64,000 nt of DNA from positions 3,162,001-3,226,000 of the forward strand of contig JABWDB010000001.1 of NCBI GenBank assembly GCA_019614645.1, read 5' to 3'. Below are positions 62,236 through 64,000 of this stretch, in pieces (position 1 is the stretch's first letter; the number at the start of each line of letters is the position of its first letter). The notes beneath the pieces are model-generated. The model was not told the DNA's origin. It ran no database searches and was given only the letters and a program-made list of their open reading frames with translations. Both the position numbers and the translations under genes were made by a program. The DNA is from Stratiolaelaps scimitus (Eukaryota > Arthropoda > Arachnida > Mesostigmata > Laelapidae).

Positions 62236-62925
62236 AGTAATATACTATTAGTATTATCCCCATATTAAAGCATCGGTTGCAACCGATACACGATAACCGA
62301 GATTAATGAAATTGACAATTGAAAGATTATTGTGTTGGAATGGGCGCTCGGTGACTCAATCGATTTGCGACGGAAATAGCGCGACGCAAAGAACGCGCGG
62401 TGCGTAACAGTAAAACACCCGTTCGATGTCGGTGACATTTAATCTCAGCGATTGTGACACACTCCAGATGAGTACGATATCAGTAGAAGAGTTTTTCGTA
62501 CAATGTATATGCCAGGATGACGGCCACGTCCATCGAATCGCTCCTTGAGACTCCGAGCTCATTCTGAGGTGTGCCACTGCCTCCTTCATCGATGCGAATT
62601 GTACGTACTAGTTGTGGGGTCAGTATCTTCTCGCATTGAACTATCATTCGTGTCCAGCAAGAAATGATGGTTCAACCGCTTTCGTATTCGAATTGTCAGC
62701 GTTCAGCTGACTTTGTCGTCGGGAAATTGCCCACTCGCAAACTATTCGCAGCGTTGCCGTTACACTGATGGGTGAACTATTTGTGTCACCTCTAATAGCG
62801 TGCCGCGTCGACTCTGATCGACTCGTTGACGAGTCGAGGCTCTTGTACAGTTTTAGCATTCATCATCAATCAGGATGGGCTTCTGTGTTTGACGATCTAT
62901 GGCCAATCTTGTCGAAGAGAATTTA

Positions 62926-63675
62926 CTACGCGGTTTCATTATACTGTTGGCGAACGAGACTCGCATCGCGGTCGACATTCGGTACCTGCGTATAATACCC
63001 AGCGGAGGTTGTTTCGCTAACCGTGTCCAGCTGATCAACTGTTTCATTGAAAATGGAGGTTGTTCCGGTAACCGTGTCCAGCTGATCAACTGTTTCATTG
63101 AAAATGGCTTCGAGTTTTCTGGCCCCAACAATGCCCGCAGTGTCAAGCGTATTTTGAGAGCTGTCATTATAGCTTGTCTCTGTTGTCACGTTGGGCGTCT
63201 GTATTGCGGAGTTAACCTCGAATTGTACCGTGATTTCCTTCACGGCAAGTGCCGCCATACCGTCGTCGCCACCGTGTCGTATACGATAGATGAGCTGTGA
63301 GCTAGACCTGTTCTCCCGACTTGCGAGGCATTCGCCAACGCATTCGTCCGAGACATTCATTAAGTAATTAGCTGATCGATTGAACGACACCTGCAGATTA
63401 TTCACAAACGTACTCTCCACCTTGATGGTGATATGAAGCTTCATCTCTGTTTTTTCCAACAGCCCCAGCTGCAGAACGATGACGAGTGTTACAAATGCCA
63501 CGAACAGCGTGATCAGCATAGCGACCCATAAAGAGACGCTGCATCTGAGAAGCATATTCCTGCGGCGCTTCGCCACGTCTTGCGAGCTGATCGCTTCGTT
63601 GGAACACTTTGGCGGTAGTGTACGCCGATCATCGGGCACGACTACCGTCCATCCTGTTTCGTATGATTTCATCAT
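62926..63675 (-). CDS. Predicted type II membrane glycoprotein with internal duplication
   Basis: A single open frame of 249 residues from ATG (63675; a second ATG follows) to TAG. The N-terminal 46 residues are polar and end in the basic cluster KRRR (36-39). One strongly hydrophobic helix follows (about 47-70, WVAMLITLFVAFVTLVIVLQ), with no signal peptide, so the N-terminus should be cytoplasmic and the C-terminus outside. The outer part has eight possible N-glycosylation sites (such as NRS, NVS, NVT, NDS, NET) and a Cys pair (ECVGEC). Near residues 190-225 a 17-residue unit, IFNETVDQLDTVTGTTS, is repeated once with small changes; each copy carries a glycosylation site. No family is recognised. 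It may be a whole gene or a large first exon. The consistent topology makes chance unlikely. Confidence 0.6.
   Translation of the reverse strand: MMKSYETGWTVVVPDDRRTLPPKCSNEAISSQDVAKRRRNMLLRCSVSLWVAMLITLFVAFVTLVIVLQLGLLEKTEMKLHITIKVESTFVNNLQVSFNRSANYLMNVSDECVGECLASRENRSSSQLIYRIRHGGDDGMAALAVKEITVQFEVNSAIQTPNVTTETSYNDSSQNTLDTAGIVGARKLEAIFNETVDQLDTVTGTTSIFNETVDQLDTVSETTSAGYYTQVPNVDRDASLVRQQYNETA
63005..63106. repeat. 51-bp tandem duplication within the membrane protein frame
   Basis: Two adjacent 51-bp units differing at a few positions. The unit length is a multiple of three, so the frame is kept and 17 residues are added. Most of each unit is identical, for example CCGTGTCCAGCTGATCAACT on the plus strand. 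Confidence 0.93.
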
Positions 63676-64000
63676 GAACGGTCGAGCGTCGCTCGTTGTC
63701 AGTCGTTGCTAAGCAGCTAGAGCTTTATCGATGCCGCCGGCGGACGCGGTATCCGCAACACTCGCGGATTATGCACTTGTTACTGGTTGCTAGAACCAGC
63801 TCAAAGGGTAAGTTCACCATGCGACAACTTTGCAGATCTGAAATGTAATGAAAGAGCTACATCAGTCATATGCTTCGTGTTGTTACCACGCTGTTTGGTT
63901 TTAATTTTTGATTGAGCATCAATTCAGCGGGGCACTCTTAATCGCACTGAGTCATTAAGTCATATAGGAATGTGAGAAAATTTCGCACCAAAAATGCTAA
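63676..64000. other. Upstream flank of the membrane protein gene
   Basis: This would hold the promoter of the gene at 62926-63675. A GC-rich patch (GCCGCCGGCGGACGCGG) lies about 60 bp upstream of the ATG. No TATA box is obvious. Confidence 0.4.

Larger units (their letters stand above)
58818..62925. other. No supported gene; pyrimidine-rich block and simple repeats
   Basis: The region 60480-61350 is rich in C and T on the plus strand and open in two frames (60402-60737 and 60514-60990), but the products are low-complexity Pro, Ser and Phe runs. A spliced leader, untranslated region or regulatory tract is possible. The frame at 61472-61930 (152 codons) is unassigned. AT, CT and TTA runs are scattered here. 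Confidence 0.4.

Noticed and set aside
1..64000. CRISPR arrays, bacterial operons or phage genes
   Set aside because: No spaced direct repeats, no ribosome-binding sites and no gene clusters. The tandem repeats found are microsatellites or two-copy duplications.

Overview
This window looks like nuclear DNA from a eukaryote, most likely an arthropod with a repeat-rich genome. The evidence is AT-rich sequence full of simple repeats, retroelements and DNA transposons of animal type, tRNA-derived SINEs, and almost no long reading frames. There are no operons, ribosome-binding sites, rRNA genes or standard tRNA genes. The transposon mix (BEL/Pao, mariner, non-LTR elements, tRNA SINEs) would fit a mite or tick, but the species cannot be fixed from the sequence alone. 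Most open frames here are random, and many begin at GTG or TTG codons that a eukaryote would not use.

Only one host gene is reasonably supported. It is a single-exon frame on the minus strand near the right edge (62926-63675), predicted to encode a 249-residue type II membrane glycoprotein with a 17-residue tandem duplication. At the left edge (50-619, minus) two frames look like exons. One ends at a consensus splice donor and is faintly PDZ-like, but the two do not join in phase.

The rest is accessory DNA. Left to right: a 13-bp hairpin (2738-2767); a CG-rich block without a recognised gene (4200-6060); a 689-bp internally deleted mariner with both inverted repeats (11710-12398); a full-length tRNA-derived SINE with a perfect 17-bp target duplication (13598-13891) and a nearby head fragment; an inverted pair of about 400-bp repeats (28528-28943 and 32175-32570) enclosing 3.2 kb; a decayed non-LTR retrotransposon (35209-36071); a second SINE family (38646-38740 and 46470-46572); a perfect 20-bp inverted repeat (39728-39780); a second non-LTR relic (42960-43330); a mariner relic (44370-44585); nested mariner pieces in opposite orientation (49440-50095); and a non-LTR endonuclease piece (51558-51869).

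The clearest object is a BEL/Pao LTR retrotransposon on the minus strand (52624-56083). Its two 410-bp LTRs differ at only two positions, so the insertion is young. Gag, protease and the reverse transcriptase core are missing, yet an uninterrupted frame of about 820 codons for the RNase H and integrase part remains. A further SINE copy (57639-57884) and a non-LTR linker fragment (58654-58817) follow. I found no CRISPR-like array, phage, or previously undescribed gene system. The most notable structures are the deleted BEL element, the SINE with its target duplication, the inverted repeat pair, the 20-bp hairpin and the membrane protein with its internal duplication.
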